Shown one piece after another: positions 25,401 through 36,860 of a DNA stretch of 64,000 nucleotides; within the stretch, counting starts at the first letter, position 1, and the number at the start of each line of letters is the position of its first letter. Source of the stretch: Orthonyx spaldingii (taxonomy: Eukaryota > Chordata > Aves > Passeriformes > Orthonychidae). The DNA lies in NCBI GenBank assembly GCA_013397795.1, contig VZTJ01004697.1, positions 786,649-850,648 of the forward strand, read 5' to 3'. Under the pieces are notes generated by a model. That model did not search any database and had not been told where the DNA came from. It saw nothing but the letters and a program-made list of their open reading frames with translations. The translations under genes were made by a program, and so were the position numbers.

Positions 25401-28400
25401 GTGGTTCTTGAAAAAGATATGAATAGATGGAATGTGATTCTGCTGCCTAACTTCTTACCAAACGGTGACGTGAAGCCTTGAAGTCTGTGAGACAGATGCC
25501 TGCTGCATGGTACATAAAGAGTTTCCTATAAAATCAGCAGAAGCATTATCTGGAACAGGATGGTGGAAAATCTCAACTTGGAAAAAAATATTTTGAATAT
25601 TGGAATTTCATCATAAAACAGGGGAAAAGCAGTCTCTTTTTGCCACAGGCGTTGTTGAGTTCTGATGCAAATTCCATGCAAATTACTGACCTTGGAAACA
25701 CCATGGGGGCAATCTTTACGTAGGCATGAAGAATTTCTCCAATGTATAAGGCATAAATAGTTTTGGTTCTGACATCAGACAAGCAAGAGTGTTTTTTTCA
25801 GATTAATGTTTCTGGGGAAAATGCATTTATTAAAGTCAATGCCCAGAAATCTGCTTTGGAGGTATTCTTCACTAAACTTTTCCAAACAGATTGTCTATCA
25901 TTTTTTCCAAAGTAGGTTGTTATTTTCTGAGTTAACTTTTGTTTTAGTGCTAGGGGATACAACCTCTGTATTATTTGGTTAAGGTGGCTTTGAAAATAAC
26001 AGGGCAGATGGGTGTGTGATGGTGCCATGAAAGGAAAAACATCTATACCTACAGGCATGCAGACACCTTCTAAACATTCTTTGTCCTTCCCCACCTTAGA
26101 TTATGTACTTAGCATCCTGCTTTTGCTATTAGAAATATGCATTTGGAAAGCAGTATAATTAATCAAATAGTTATTCAGAATCTTCAATTTTTAAGATGTG
26201 TGTGTGCTGTGATTTTTATTGTTATGCTTGTACACACACCCTGCCCCCCATTAATTTAAGTGTATTCATAAACTTTCTTTTGGTTGACTGAGTTGCTTGT
26301 CTCACCTGATCTAGTGAAGTGCAGAAGCATTAAACTTTTGCTTTTTGAATTATAGGGACTTATAGTCACACTTACCTACAAGGTCTTCTCCCAAGGAAGC
26401 ACAGTAGCAACCAGGCTTTTATTTATGGCAGATGATAAATTTGCTGAGTTTCACTGATGGCAGTAAGAGGAGGGGACCAAATAATGTAATTTTTTTTTTT
26501 TTCTCCCCCCTCAAATCCAGCAACTGGAAATCTAATCTGCAAAGAAAATGTATCTCAGAACAAAGGCAGAAATTTTGTTTGCATTTGTTTTCTTCTGTAT
26601 GAAGAAAACACAGATGGTACCCTCAGTCCTCCAAATGTTTGGGGTTTGGTTTGGTGGTTTTTTTCACATTTCATCTTGGAACTCTGTATGATTAAAATAT
26701 AATTTTATAAAGGAGAGTCTGTCAGAATCTTAACTGCAGTGGTACTCCTGGTGCTACTGCAATTTTATATGTGTTTCATTATGGGTTGCACATAATTTCA
26801 GTATATGATATATACATTCCTAAACAGTAAGTATATCCTATGAAATAACAGCACCTCATAAAAAGGGATCATTTTCATACTAATGCTGTATTTAAGTTGT
26901 TCAGAAACTAACTGAACTCACAGCTTATTTCCTGAGGCAGGATTTGGGGATATATTTAATTTAAATGGGGCAGTCGTAGTGAGTTAAGAATTGTGAAATG
27001 ACCACTATGTTTACCACTTAAGAGGTGCAAAATTGTTAATTGATGCATGGAGTCTTCCTTGCCAAGTAAATTCTCACATGTTGCATGTCTGCATTCTCAA
27101 CAGTTGAATCCAAAAAGTGATCTGCACGTGTTTAGAGCTGAAATGTTGTCTGCTGAAAACTTTGCTCAGCCTTTCAAGAAGAAAGTAAGGCAGGTGTTCC
27201 ATTTAAATGGCTCAAATTCACTCATCGTTGAAAACTAACTTTCTCCTCTTCTTCACCTCCTTGCCTTTACTTTTAGTAAAGGAATTAGAAGAAGGAGAAG
27301 AATTGCACCCAAAAGTTAAAGACCATGAAAGGCTGGAGCTACATCCTGTGTATGGCTCCCCAGCCATGTGTCATTTGTTCTCTCCCACCCTGTGTTTGTA
27401 CTGCTGAGGGTCTTTGCACTGCACATAGAGCATTTAAGTTTTGGAAACAGCAGTCTCACAACAAACAGTACTGGAGGCTGCTGTTATCACTGATCAGCTC
27501 TGTTGGGATACACACTGGTTTCAGATTCTTTAATGTCTATGATTATCTGGAGCAGAAAATTAAATCTCAGTTTCTGCTCAGGCCTTCCGGTTCTTGTTAT
27601 TTTATTGATCATTTTCACCTTATTTTTTTTTTCTTTCCCCTCTAAAGTCCTAATTCTGAAATCAGGGGGTCACAAAGGATATTTTAGTGGGGATTTATTA
27701 ATAAAAAACTTTTCACTAAAACAAGCCTGGAGGAAGGTCAGGAAATGAGTGTGAGTTGCCAGGTTTCTCGTCCCATCCCTAGCAAGGTTTAAAAAATCCT
27801 GCAAGTTTCATCACACTTAGGTAAAGAATAAAAACTAGGATTTCTCTTCTGAGAGTTTTCCATCAACTTTGATTTACTGAATTTGCCATGACTGGAGGAA
27901 AAAGAGCTTGTTGTGAGAGCAAATTATTTGTTTGACCTTCTCCAGGCATGTGAAGTCAATTTTTTTCATGACTGCCATGTAATTTTTGAAATTGTGAAAG
28001 AGATGTGAAATAATCTGTTTCTCTGAGATTGTGTATATTGAAGAACTTCTGTCTTCATGTGAAAGGGTAATGGTCAAGAAATGATATTTATAATGTTGCA
28101 CCCTTGAGATACTATAATGAAATTTAGAATAAATGAAATAATGTTAAATAAGGATATTTTCAGTGAAGGTTAAATCTTAAACCATTAGTCAGGTGTGCTC
28201 TAGTGATTGATTTAGATATCAGATTTATGTTCATCTGAACCTGAACTTCCTGCACTTCTTTGTTGTTTTTTGGGGGAATCAGTACTCTTCAAGAAGAAGC
28301 ATTTTTTGAGCTCCACTTCCATGAGATTGAGGTGCATCTGTAGTTGATAGAGCTTTTATTTTAAGAGGTAAGGGTTGATTTCTCAATATCTCTTCTGTTT

Positions 28401-30074
28401 CACCATCCTTGTGTTTAAGGGTTCCGGGACCCAGTGAGAAGCATGTTCTCTTGTGCACTGCAGGATTCCTGGCTGCCTTACATGACAGCTTTAAATTAGT
28501 GCCTCTGCTTTCATGTCACTGTGTTCCTTTCCATCATCCATTTAATCAGTGAAACTCGACTTGGTGTGTATTGCAGTCTAATAATGACTTGCCTTAGGAG
28601 CTGTCTGGCCTCGTGCCACGAGCAATCAAAGTGTCATTACTGGATCTTAATATGAAAGTTGCCATATCTCATTGCAGTGATAAGGAAATTTCAGAGGGAG
28701 AGGAAAGAGGAGGAGGAATAGGAACATAGTGTGATAGAGAGGATGGAAAAGAAGTAACTGTATTGGTTTTGGAATGAGGCACATGTTCCTCACACCAGAC
28801 AAAAATAGCCCATAGTAGTTCAGACAGTTTAGCAATAAACATTTTTAATTTATCAAGCAGAATTGAGATAGTTAAGAAAGGAGGCTTTTGTTTTCAAAAG
28901 TGCTGCATGCCCCTCACAGCCTAAATCTTTGGGCGGAGCAGGTACTGGGGTGCTGGTCCAGCCCCAGATCTGAATTCCTGTACTAGCAAGTTGCTGCCTT
29001 TTTTATCCTGAGTGTTATAGTCACAAAATAAAAGGTAAGACCAAACTGTCATGCAAAGTCACTCTAAAGCTAATTGTATCTGGGAAATACCAGAGAAAAC
29101 TTAGGACCCTGGCTTGCTTAAGTGGTTTTGTAAATCCTATCCAGCTGTCTAGTTCTGCATCTTTAAGCATGCAAGTGCTCTTATGTTTAATCTGGCTGTC
29201 AGACTAGCAGTTTATTTCACAAACCATCACATAACATGTCTGTTTCACACTTCAAGAAGAAATATATGGATAAGTAAATCTCTGTAACTAATACAAACAT
29301 TGTTTTTGTGTTTTGCTTCAGCAAAAAGGCTTTGCACAGCAGTAGATGAGGATATGGGGTCAGGAGCATACAATAAGATTTCTCAGAGACTCACATAAAC
29401 TAGCATCATGCACATTGACTTAATGGAGTGTTGTCATCACCTGTAAAATTTCTGTCAGCAAACATCTGTGTTAGATTGAACTTCCCAATAAACTGTGTTA
29501 AAATTGACAGGGCACAAAGGAGTCTGTGTGTGAAATACGGACGAGAGCACTAAGAATCATGGTGTTTCCAAACTGTCATCTCAGGGAACTGAATATCCTC
29601 AGGAGGGAGATGGGCAGTTTCTGTAGAACTGGACTTGACTTTGGCAGTTCTGCATGTTAAAAGCAAAAAAAAAATCTTAAAAAAAAAAATTAAATCACTG
29701 CAAAAGTGTCAAAGTCTTGACTTTGGAACAAAGGAAAAGAACTTTGTCTTCAATTTCCATGAGCATCTACAGCTTGCTGAATATAGCATGCAGAAAGAGC
29801 TGTGTCATTGAGAATGGAGGCCTAGAAAAAAAGTAGGTTTTCTGCTCAGGCTTTTTCTGTGCTATAAACTGCTCACTAACATAGAAATTGGAAGTGAATT
29901 GTTGGTTCCGGGCTCTCACTTAAGTAACATAGTAATATTGCAGTTAAATGATTTCAGGGCACAGACCTATAGACAAATTACAAAGGGTTATTTTTCTTCC
30001 ACAAGGAACAATTCCCCTGCTCTACTATATTTTGTTCTATTTTTATGGCCACAAATAATTGTCAAGACGGACAG
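22411..30074. other. Long unique noncoding stretch
   Basis: More than seven kilobases with no supported gene. It holds T/G-rich low-complexity tracts at about 24011-24050 and 26638-26664, a T run at about 26491-26503 and A-rich runs at about 29667-29690. The small open frames (for example 27325-27645 and 25798-26094 minus) have no domain. Nothing else is recognised. Confidence 0.5.
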
Positions 30075-30280
30075 GAAATTTTATTGAAACGTAAGAAAAA
30101 ACACTTTTACTCGCTCAAACACAGAGAGTGGTTACCCAGGCTGGTTGTAGAGTTTTGCTCCTCAGAGCTATTCAAAACCCTGAGCACTGTCCTCCAGCTG
30201 ACCCTGTTTTGTGCAGCAAGTTTGCGCTAAAAAATTGTCCAAAGATCCCTTCCAGCCTCAGCTATTCCGTGGTTCTGAAA
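30075..30280 (+). mobile_element. CR1 LINE, diverged 3'-end fragment
   Basis: Old CR1 copy recognised by the order of its landmarks: 'aaaaaacacttttactcgc', 'gagtggttacccaggctgg', 'ttgtagagttttgctcctca', 'agctattcaaaaccctgag', 'agctgaccctgttttgtgc' and finally 'gatcccttccagcctcagct' followed by 'attccgtggttctga'. It belongs to the CR1 group whose 3' region has the 'ctgaccctgctttgagcagg' phrase and lacks the middle part of the copy at 22.2 kb. The 8-bp tail is decayed to one or two units. Confidence 0.88.
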
Positions 30281-32772
30281 TGAAAAAGCATGCTTCACAC
30301 TTCCTTTTTTATGCCTTTTCTTTTACCACCTTTATAATACTATGTAGCTGTTTGAGGATCTTCTCTATTAAACCTCTTGTGTTTTCTGTGTTGCTGTTTT
30401 TATCTTGTGGTCTTCCTAGGGGTTAAGAAGTAGTGGTGTGTCTGCCGCCCATCATGATTGACATGGAGACTGGTGGATTGGGATCAGGAACAGCACCAGG
30501 GTTTATGAGTCTCTGGGAAGGACTAGGGTGTGACACTGGAATGATACTGAACATCAAGAAAATACAAGTTGTTAATCTAGTACCATGGTGAAAATTGCTT
30601 GTAAAATTAAAAGATTCAAATTTCATTGAAGTAAAATTCGGTGTTTAAACATTAGTGAAGTTTTGGTTGGGAAAACACTTTTTATCAGCAAAGAAGGGAT
30701 GTAGTAGAGAGTGAATGAGGTGTAAGGTGTTGTGTGCTTTTCTGATAAAAATGGGTACATTTGATAGCCTTTAAAATAAGCTTCTGGGTATCTTTTGTTG
30801 CATATGCTATCCTTAAGGTGATGACATGCTCTAAGTTAATTTTTGAAAAGTCTAAAGTGTTGATATGAGATGCGCAATTTGTTGATAGAGAAAAGAGACA
30901 AAAAGTTTCGGTGTTTTAGGGATGCACTGTCCTGATGAGGTGAAAATCTGTTCTCCATCTTTATTTCACTGAAATGAACAAGGCTGATCTTTAGGCAGGG
31001 AGGCTTCTTTTGTTGTCTAAAGCCATGAATCCATTTTTTTGCCCAAAATTTGACTGTTGTGACAGGTATGTTACAGTGGCTGTACACGGAAAATCAAGCT
31101 CTGCTGCTTTATGGGTCTTATATTAATTTTCAAAATTGCAATGTGTTGCAAAATCATTGATTTCCACATTCTGTTGTCTTGTTCCAGCTTGCTAAGTTTG
31201 TTTAAACTAATTTTCCTGCCATAGTACTTCTGGTTATCTGTCTGACTCTTTAAGTTTCTCCATGGGATGTTCACTGCACTCCTGCATCCATGGTCCCTGG
31301 CTCTTTTCCCACTGAGATAAGAGGACATGGGAATTAAATATTCACCATGGTTGTTTGGAAGTCTTTGTCCTTGCCATCCAACTTTCCTCAAAATACCTTT
31401 CTTTACATTAAATCCTAACAGTGAGTTTGAGAAATGCATTTCTAATACTTTTAAAACTGTTGCTTCAGTAACAGAGAATGTGCCAGGTGACAAGGGAATA
31501 TCAATATCAGTTTCTTTAATATGCTTTCAGTCAGATGGGATGTGAGCACCTTCTGTCTCACTATTCCCTCTAAAGTAGAAACAGTCTTTTTGTGTTTTAT
31601 TGTATCTGGGGCAGATGTCCCAAACAGGAGCAGTATCCTCACAGAACAGTGTGATTGCTTTGGAGACCAAGCCGTCAAAGCCTACTGTGCCCTTTCTCAA
31701 AGTAAAAAACAAAACTAAAATGCAAAAAACCACCAAACCATAAAACCAAAACACCCCAAAAAGACAGGCATTGTCCCAACCTTAAAAGGCTGAGAGTGAA
31801 GTAGGAAAATTCCATAGAAGCTCCTGTATAAGCTTTTAGGCTGAGTCTTTAACACCTTGATTTTATAGTGTCTGGGTGCCGTTCTCAGAGATGAGGCAGG
31901 GGCCAGGCTGTCTTCTGACTGCTCCAGCCATTCTCTTTCATTCCTCCCCTGTATTTACTTAGGTTCTCTCTTTAACAAGCTGGTATTGAAAACTAGTGTA
32001 GTTTATTTCACAAATTCCAGCTAGGACCGGGAAGGCCAGAAATGAAAGCAGCAGCAGCTGTCTATTGTAGGACCAGGAGATATAAACACGTTTGTGAATA
32101 CAGCCCTGCAAGTCACTTCTGCCCTTCACCCCCCCAGCACCTCCCCACACACACACACAGTTTTTTTTCAGCTCATTGAATGTCATTTGTGCCTGTGCAT
32201 GGAACAGGTGTCTCTTGTGAACTCCTTAAATAAACTGAATTTAAAAAAAAGATAGTGATGTCAGTTTACACAGGTGCAGACATCATTCAGGAGAATGCTA
32301 TTTGCACACAAACACACTACTGTTTACTGTCTGCGCTGCAGGCAGAGCTGTGCCAGAAGGGCACTGAAGCAAGATGGAGCGTGGTTTGCTTTGCTGCTGC
32401 TGCTGTCGATTGATGTGAACTTTATGAAAGTTCCCTCTTGGTGGGCAGAGTCTTTTTTGCTCTGTGAAGCATTAAAAAGTGGTCTCTCAAAGAGGGACTC
32501 AGAGGAAAGCAGGAGCTGTTAGTAATCACGATATGTGAAATGGAATAGAAAATGTGCATGTGTGACTCTTCCTGGTTTTGCTTGGGAGCTTAGCAGGAAC
32601 TTTGATTTTGTTTGTTTTTTCCCTCTCAACCCATATTATCAGGGGGAACATGCTAGGAACAATTTTCCTAACTTACATCTCTCAGTGTGTGACAATGCCC
32701 AATGGTTGTCTTTGAGACAGCACTGCCCACACCAGAAAAACCCATCTAATTGCAGATGACTGATAAGCAAAG
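30281..32772. other. Unique noncoding DNA
   Basis: It contains the longest open frame of the window (minus strand, 31071-31493, 140 codons), which shows no domain, low-complexity bias or homology I can recall. An A/C-rich low-complexity tract lies at 31701-31764. A short (AC) run lies at about 32147-32159 and an AT-poor, high-complexity block at 32260-32520 that may be conserved. No gene is supported. Confidence 0.5.
31701..31764. repeat. A/C-rich low-complexity tract
   Basis: A runs interrupted by CC and CA (aaccaccaaaccataaaacc, aaaacaccccaaaaag). It is the same kind of sequence as at 18.57 kb and is not recognisable as part of a transposon. Confidence 0.8.
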
Positions 32773-33425
32773 GAGCACTGGACATGACCCAGCAATGTGC
32801 ATTTGCCTCCCAGAAATCCAATGTCATTCTGGGGCGCATCCAAAGCAGTGTGAGCAGCAGGTCTAGGGAGGGGATTCTGCCCCTCTGCTCTGCTGAGACC
32901 CCCACCTGAAGCACTGCATCCAGCTCTAGGGTCCCAGCACAGGCAGGGCATGGACCTATTGGAGTGAGTCTAGAGCAGGTCCACCAAGTTGATTAGAGGG
33001 ATGGAGCACCTCTCCTGTGAGGAAGGGCTGAGAGAATGGTCATTGTTCAGCCAGGAAAAGAGAAGGCTTCAGGGTGACCTAATTGCGGCCTTCCAGGACC
33101 TGAAGGGAGCCTACAGGAAAGATGGAGAGGGACTATTTACAAGGGCATGTAGTGACAGGACAAGGGGGAATGGCTTCAAACTGAAAGAGAAGGTTTAGTT
33201 TTAGAGTAGATATTAGGAAGAAATTCTTTACTGTGAGGGTGGTGAAGCACTGGAACAGGTTGCCCAGGCCCAGGGAATTTGTGGATGCCCCATCCCTGGC
33301 AGTGTTTGAGACCAGGCTGGATGGGGCTTTGAGCAGTGTGGTTTAGTGAAAGGTGTCTCTGTCCATGGCAGGGCGTTGGAAGAAGTTGTTCTTTAAGGTC
33401 CCATCCAACCCAGGCCATTCACAGC
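32773..33425 (+). mobile_element. CR1 LINE, 3' portion including end of ORF2
   Basis: The best CR1 copy in the window, about 650 bp. Landmarks in order: 'gacccagcaatgtgcatttg', 'agcagcaggtctagggaggg', 'attctgcccctctgctctgc', 'ggagcacctctcctgtgagg', 'agagaaggcttcagggtgac', 'gcggccttccaggacctgaa', 'agtgacaggacaagggggaa', 'agatattaggaagaaattct', 'ctggaacaggttgcccaggc', 'ggatgccccatccctggcag' and 'aaggtcccatccaacccagg'. The terminal 8-bp tail is reduced to 'ccattcacag'. The copy is 5'-truncated and cannot retrotranspose. Minus-strand open frames within it are shadows. Confidence 0.97.
32835..33198 (+). pseudogene. Broken C-terminal end of CR1 ORF2 (reverse transcriptase polyprotein)
   Basis: Inside the CR1 copy, translation still shows the family's C-terminal part, downstream of the reverse transcriptase domain. 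One frame gives SSVSSRSREGILPLCSA. After a frameshift and stop codons around 32890-32975 (TGA and TAG in 'gagtgagtctagagc'), the frame from 32989 gives 69 codons with HLSCEEGLRE, EKRRLQGDLIAAFQDLKG and SDRTRGNGFKLK, then stops at 33198. The intact protein would carry endonuclease and reverse transcriptase domains upstream; neither is present here. It is a molecular fossil with no function of its own. Confidence 0.9.
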
Positions 33426-34099
33426 CCTCTTGAGCTGATCAGACTTGTCCAGTGCCCAAGACAGTGATGAGCACAGCCTGTGTGTCAAAAGAGCAAGTAG
33501 GAGCAAAGCTGTTCACATATAAACCACTCTGGAATATCACAGCACAGGATAGTTTTATTAATACAGCTTCAGAAAAATTAATTTTCCTCAGATTTCCCAG
33601 CATTGCTAATGTCCTGTGTAGCTGCCCAATGCCCACAGTGTTTGGAGCTGCAGGATCCCTGCCTACCCTTGTATCTGTGCAGTACTGGGCCTGTCTGCCA
33701 CATGCTGTCTGTGGTATGTGTGGAAGGAAAAAGAGCTGAATGTGTCCAAGATACCTTGTTCATCACATGCTTAACCTTGTTCATCACATGCTTAAATAAG
33801 AGCAACAGTGGGATTCCCAGCAGGAGCTTTTTCCTTTGTGTGTGTGTGTCTGTATATGTATTTAAATTTTGAGTGAAGGATGTCCCCAAAAATGACAGAC
33901 TTTTCTTTGGTAAGAAAGCCCACAAGCTCTAAATATCAGCCAGTGCCCATTAATTCAGCTTTCTGACAAAAGGCATGCTTGCCACGCCCTCCAACATACA
34001 TTGCCATGGGTAAATTTTCCCCAAAGTTGAGCTTTTAGGTATATTTCTTCCACTGGAAATAGTGCATTTGAAAAAAAAAAAAGAAGAAAAAAACTTTTG
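33426..34099. other. Noncoding DNA between two CR1-derived segments
   Basis: No gene is supported. It holds an exact 21-bp tandem duplication at 33754-33795 (listed separately), a short (TG) run at about 33837-33849 and an A-rich stretch at 34071-34093. Overlapping open frames on the two strands around 33578-33925 owe part of their length to the duplication, whose 21-base unit preserves frame. Confidence 0.55.
33754..33795. repeat. Exact 21-bp tandem duplication (two copies)
   Basis: Copy one at 33754-33774 and copy two at 33775-33795 are identical, each starting ccttgttcatcacatgc and ending ttaa. The perfect match implies a recent slippage or duplication event. Confidence 0.95.
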
Positions 34100-34310
34100 C
34101 AAAATCAAATTAAGACCAGATGTAGCTGAGCAATACTTTTTAACCCAGGAGTAATAAATGTTTGGAATGGACTGCTGTGAAGGTTATTAAGACTGAAACA
34201 CTGGGGTCATTCAAATAAGAGCTGAGAGCATCCAAGGGGATGGAATTGGAGTAGAAAAGAAGTGGATAACTGAACATTATCCACTGTGTTCTTGATGATG
34301 CATAACAGCC
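34100..34310 (+). mobile_element. Old, diverged CR1-like 3' fragment
   Basis: Phrases fit the older amniote CR1 lineages better than the young avian ones: 'aaattaagaccagatgta', 'ctttttaacccaggagtaat', 'aaatgtttggaatggactgc', 'aagactgaaacactgggg' and 'tcattcaaataagagc', ending near 'tgtgttcttgatgatgc'. The match is from memory of the consensus order, and divergence is high. The subfamily is not assigned. Confidence 0.5.
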
Positions 34311-35589
34311 TGTGCACTTGTTTTATGTTGTATGACTTGAAAAACTATCTGCATTGGTTAAACATATACTAAGGATTATGCCTTGGTAAAAGCTGTGGAA
34401 AGTTGGGTATAATAACAAATGCCAACAAGCCGGTCTCTGGACTGCATCACTTGGGAAAAGTTGCCTGAGGAGAAGAGCTGTTTGATTTTATTCCTTCTCC
34501 AGTCTCATGGAGGACAAAGATGTGACAGCTTGAAACATTTATAAACATTTAAATTTTTTACTGACTGTGGTTACTGTGGAGAGACTTAATACACTGTGAG
34601 GAACATCAAGTTTTGTGGAAAAAGTAATATTCTATGTGCCGTTGAAGTCCGTATTGAACAGATCATTGTAAAGAAGGGAAGTAGAGACTTGTGATGGTCT
34701 CAGTTGATGCAAACAAACAACAAGAAAGGCCTGCACTCTGTGCTTGTGTCTGGTATTCCAGGATTGTTATCAGATGTTTGTCTAATTAAACAGCTGAAAA
34801 AGCTGCTGCATGTAGACACTGGAGTCAGGTCACACTGTCACACCTGCATTTGTCTTGACTTTGCCAATGTGGTTTTTTCTCTCAGTCAGTTCCGTCAAAC
34901 AGGTGGTTATTTAGTATTATTTCTATAAATAGAATGTTTATTTGCATGTATAGAACCTTAGAGAGACTTGTCAGACACCCATTTCAAAACACTAATGCTT
35001 AGCAAGTTGATGTTAAGTATTTCCTGGCATGCACTGGCTCTCCTTCCGAGAGAGAAGGCAAGCTTCAGGTATTTTTAGTTGAACAAACTATTCTTTGATT
35101 CTAAGGACATCAAAAAAACCCAGAAGAGCCTCAACTTTGATGCAGAAATGAGAAACTTTGTGCACAAAAATGGTAGGCTCTGAAGTGACATCTACAAAGC
35201 TGAAGCCGGAAACAGAAGTTTGAGGTTCATATTTTCTGGGCACATGACGTGTTGTTAAGATGTGTTTTAATCTGGTAGATAAGTAATATGTCTTAGTGTG
35301 CAGATTCATGTCTAGAGTTATTGCCTATGACTTTATAAACCAAGAGAGGATAACAAAATGAGAAACACTATGGCTAAGTCAGTAAATCTTCAGCTATGCC
35401 ACTTTCAGGGTGTGTTTTTGGTTTTGTTTTTTTTCTTTTTTTGAGGGCTTAATATAGTACTTTGAAAGACAGAAGAAAAACTGAGACAACTTCCCTGTTG
35501 TACTGAGTTCTCAGAAGTGACAAAAATCAGTAGTGACTCGTTCAGGAGTTTCAGTTATCCAACTTATACATAGCATTCTGAATATTAAT
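34311..35589. other. Unique noncoding DNA
   Basis: No gene or repeat is supported apart from a T/G-rich low-complexity stretch at about 35410-35444. Open frames at 34704-34928 and 35088-35309 (minus) show no recognisable features. Confidence 0.5.
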
Positions 35590-35665
35590 TAAGCCTCACA
35601 ACACTATGAGAGTAAATGTCTCTTTTATTCCCATTTTCAACTGTGTGACAGAGAGCCCAAAGATT
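35590..35665 (+). repeat. Decayed MIR/L2-like fragment
   Basis: The order 'aagcctcacaacactatgag', 'gtaaatgtctcttttattcc' and 'cattttcaactgtgtgacag' follows the common amniote repeat phrase (cctcacaacaaccctatgag ... tattatccccattttacag). Divergence is substantial. A MIR or L2 3' segment is the likeliest reading. Confidence 0.5.
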
Positions 35666-36734
35666 ATGTTCTGTGGTCCTCTTATCTAATTGTCCTCCAA
35701 CCTGGGCCTACATACAGGAGAAGAAATTAGGAAATGCTTCTTTGAGCCTGAACAGTGGTTACTTGAGAAAATGACATTTGTTTTCTAAGCTGTGCACTCT
35801 TCCATACGTCCCTGTTGAGTACCTGACATGGATCTAAATGCTCATGATGTGCAGAAACCCTAAACAGCTTTTCCACTGCAAACATCATTTATCAAAGCAG
35901 TAATAAGGGCAACTTGCACAAATGACTTGAATACAATGGAAAGTCTGTAAGCTTCCACCGCCTCAGTGAAGTTGTTTCCAAAGTTGTTGTAAAACAAAGG
36001 GTAGCTTTCCCTTTTATTGTCTTGTAAGGATCTCGTTGACTACTACAGACCTGAACTTTGACTTTGTAGGCTATTGTTCTTACCAAATTATAAAATATTT
36101 ATGAGTGGCTAAAAGACACAGCCTTTTTTGTTTTCTTATAGGATTCTCACAGCAGAGTGATCAAATTTTTTTCCTCAAATCGTGAGGGTTTATGATGTGA
36201 AGTATTCTGTAGCTAATGGTTGCACTTGTAAAAATAACAAAGGAAAAGCAGTAAAGAACAAGATCTGCAAATCACACGAAGCCTCGTCAAGTAGCAAATA
36301 TCTTCAGAGGTGACTTTTAGTAATGAGAGAAGTCAGAGTGTCTTGACAACTTGCTGCCTTTGTTCCTGTTACAAGACAGTCCAATGCCCCTATATGAGAC
36401 CTTTGTTAGCTCAGCTCTCTCTCAAGCGAGTACCTTCCACATGTGCCTTAGCCCTGGTAAAAACAAAGGCTACTTGACATGACCTCTTTTCCTGTGCACA
36501 TTTTAGCCTGGAGCCATTGGTCCAGCCTGTCTTAACTGATGACAGTCTTCCAGGTGCTGTTCTGATCTTAATCTTCTGTCTGAACCACAGGCCTAGCATG
36601 GTAAGCTGTAAATCTCCCCAGGTCACCGAGAAGTCTGCTGGTGTCATTTCTAATTGACCTCAGGGTAAAGAGACCAGCTTAGTTCTTAATTCCCCAGGTT
36701 TACAGATTCACAGGCTGGCGTTTCCAGAGCGGTG

Positions 36735-36860
36735 CTCGTGACTTTTCAGTAATAAATTACATTGAAAAGCCTACAGCAACAGTAATTTATGATCTTTCTG
36801 CTAGTCTTATAATGCATGTTAATTGGAGGAAAAAATTATTTATAGAAAGTTTTCAATGGA
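36735..36860. promoter_or_regulatory. Candidate conserved noncoding element with inverted TAAT-type arms
   Basis: Repeat-free AT-rich block holding ATAAATTAC at 36752-36760 and its exact inverted copy GTAATTTAT at 36782-36790, 21 bases apart. It also has 'gcatgttaattggagg' and 'aaattatttatag'. Such homeodomain-type words in pairs are common in developmental enhancers. Conservation is unproven. Confidence 0.3.

Noticed and set aside
31071..31493. Longest open frame of the window (140 codons, minus strand)
   Set aside because: No recognisable domain, no codon pattern or flanking splice signals, and this length is expected by chance in 64 kb of AT-rich DNA read in six frames.
32639..33418. Minus-strand open frames overlapping the CR1 at 33 kb
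   Set aside because: Shadows of the transposon; the genuine ancestral frame is on the plus strand.
33578..33925. 115-codon minus-strand open frame
   Set aside because: Lengthened by an in-frame 21-bp duplication, no domain, and overlapped by an equally open plus-strand frame.
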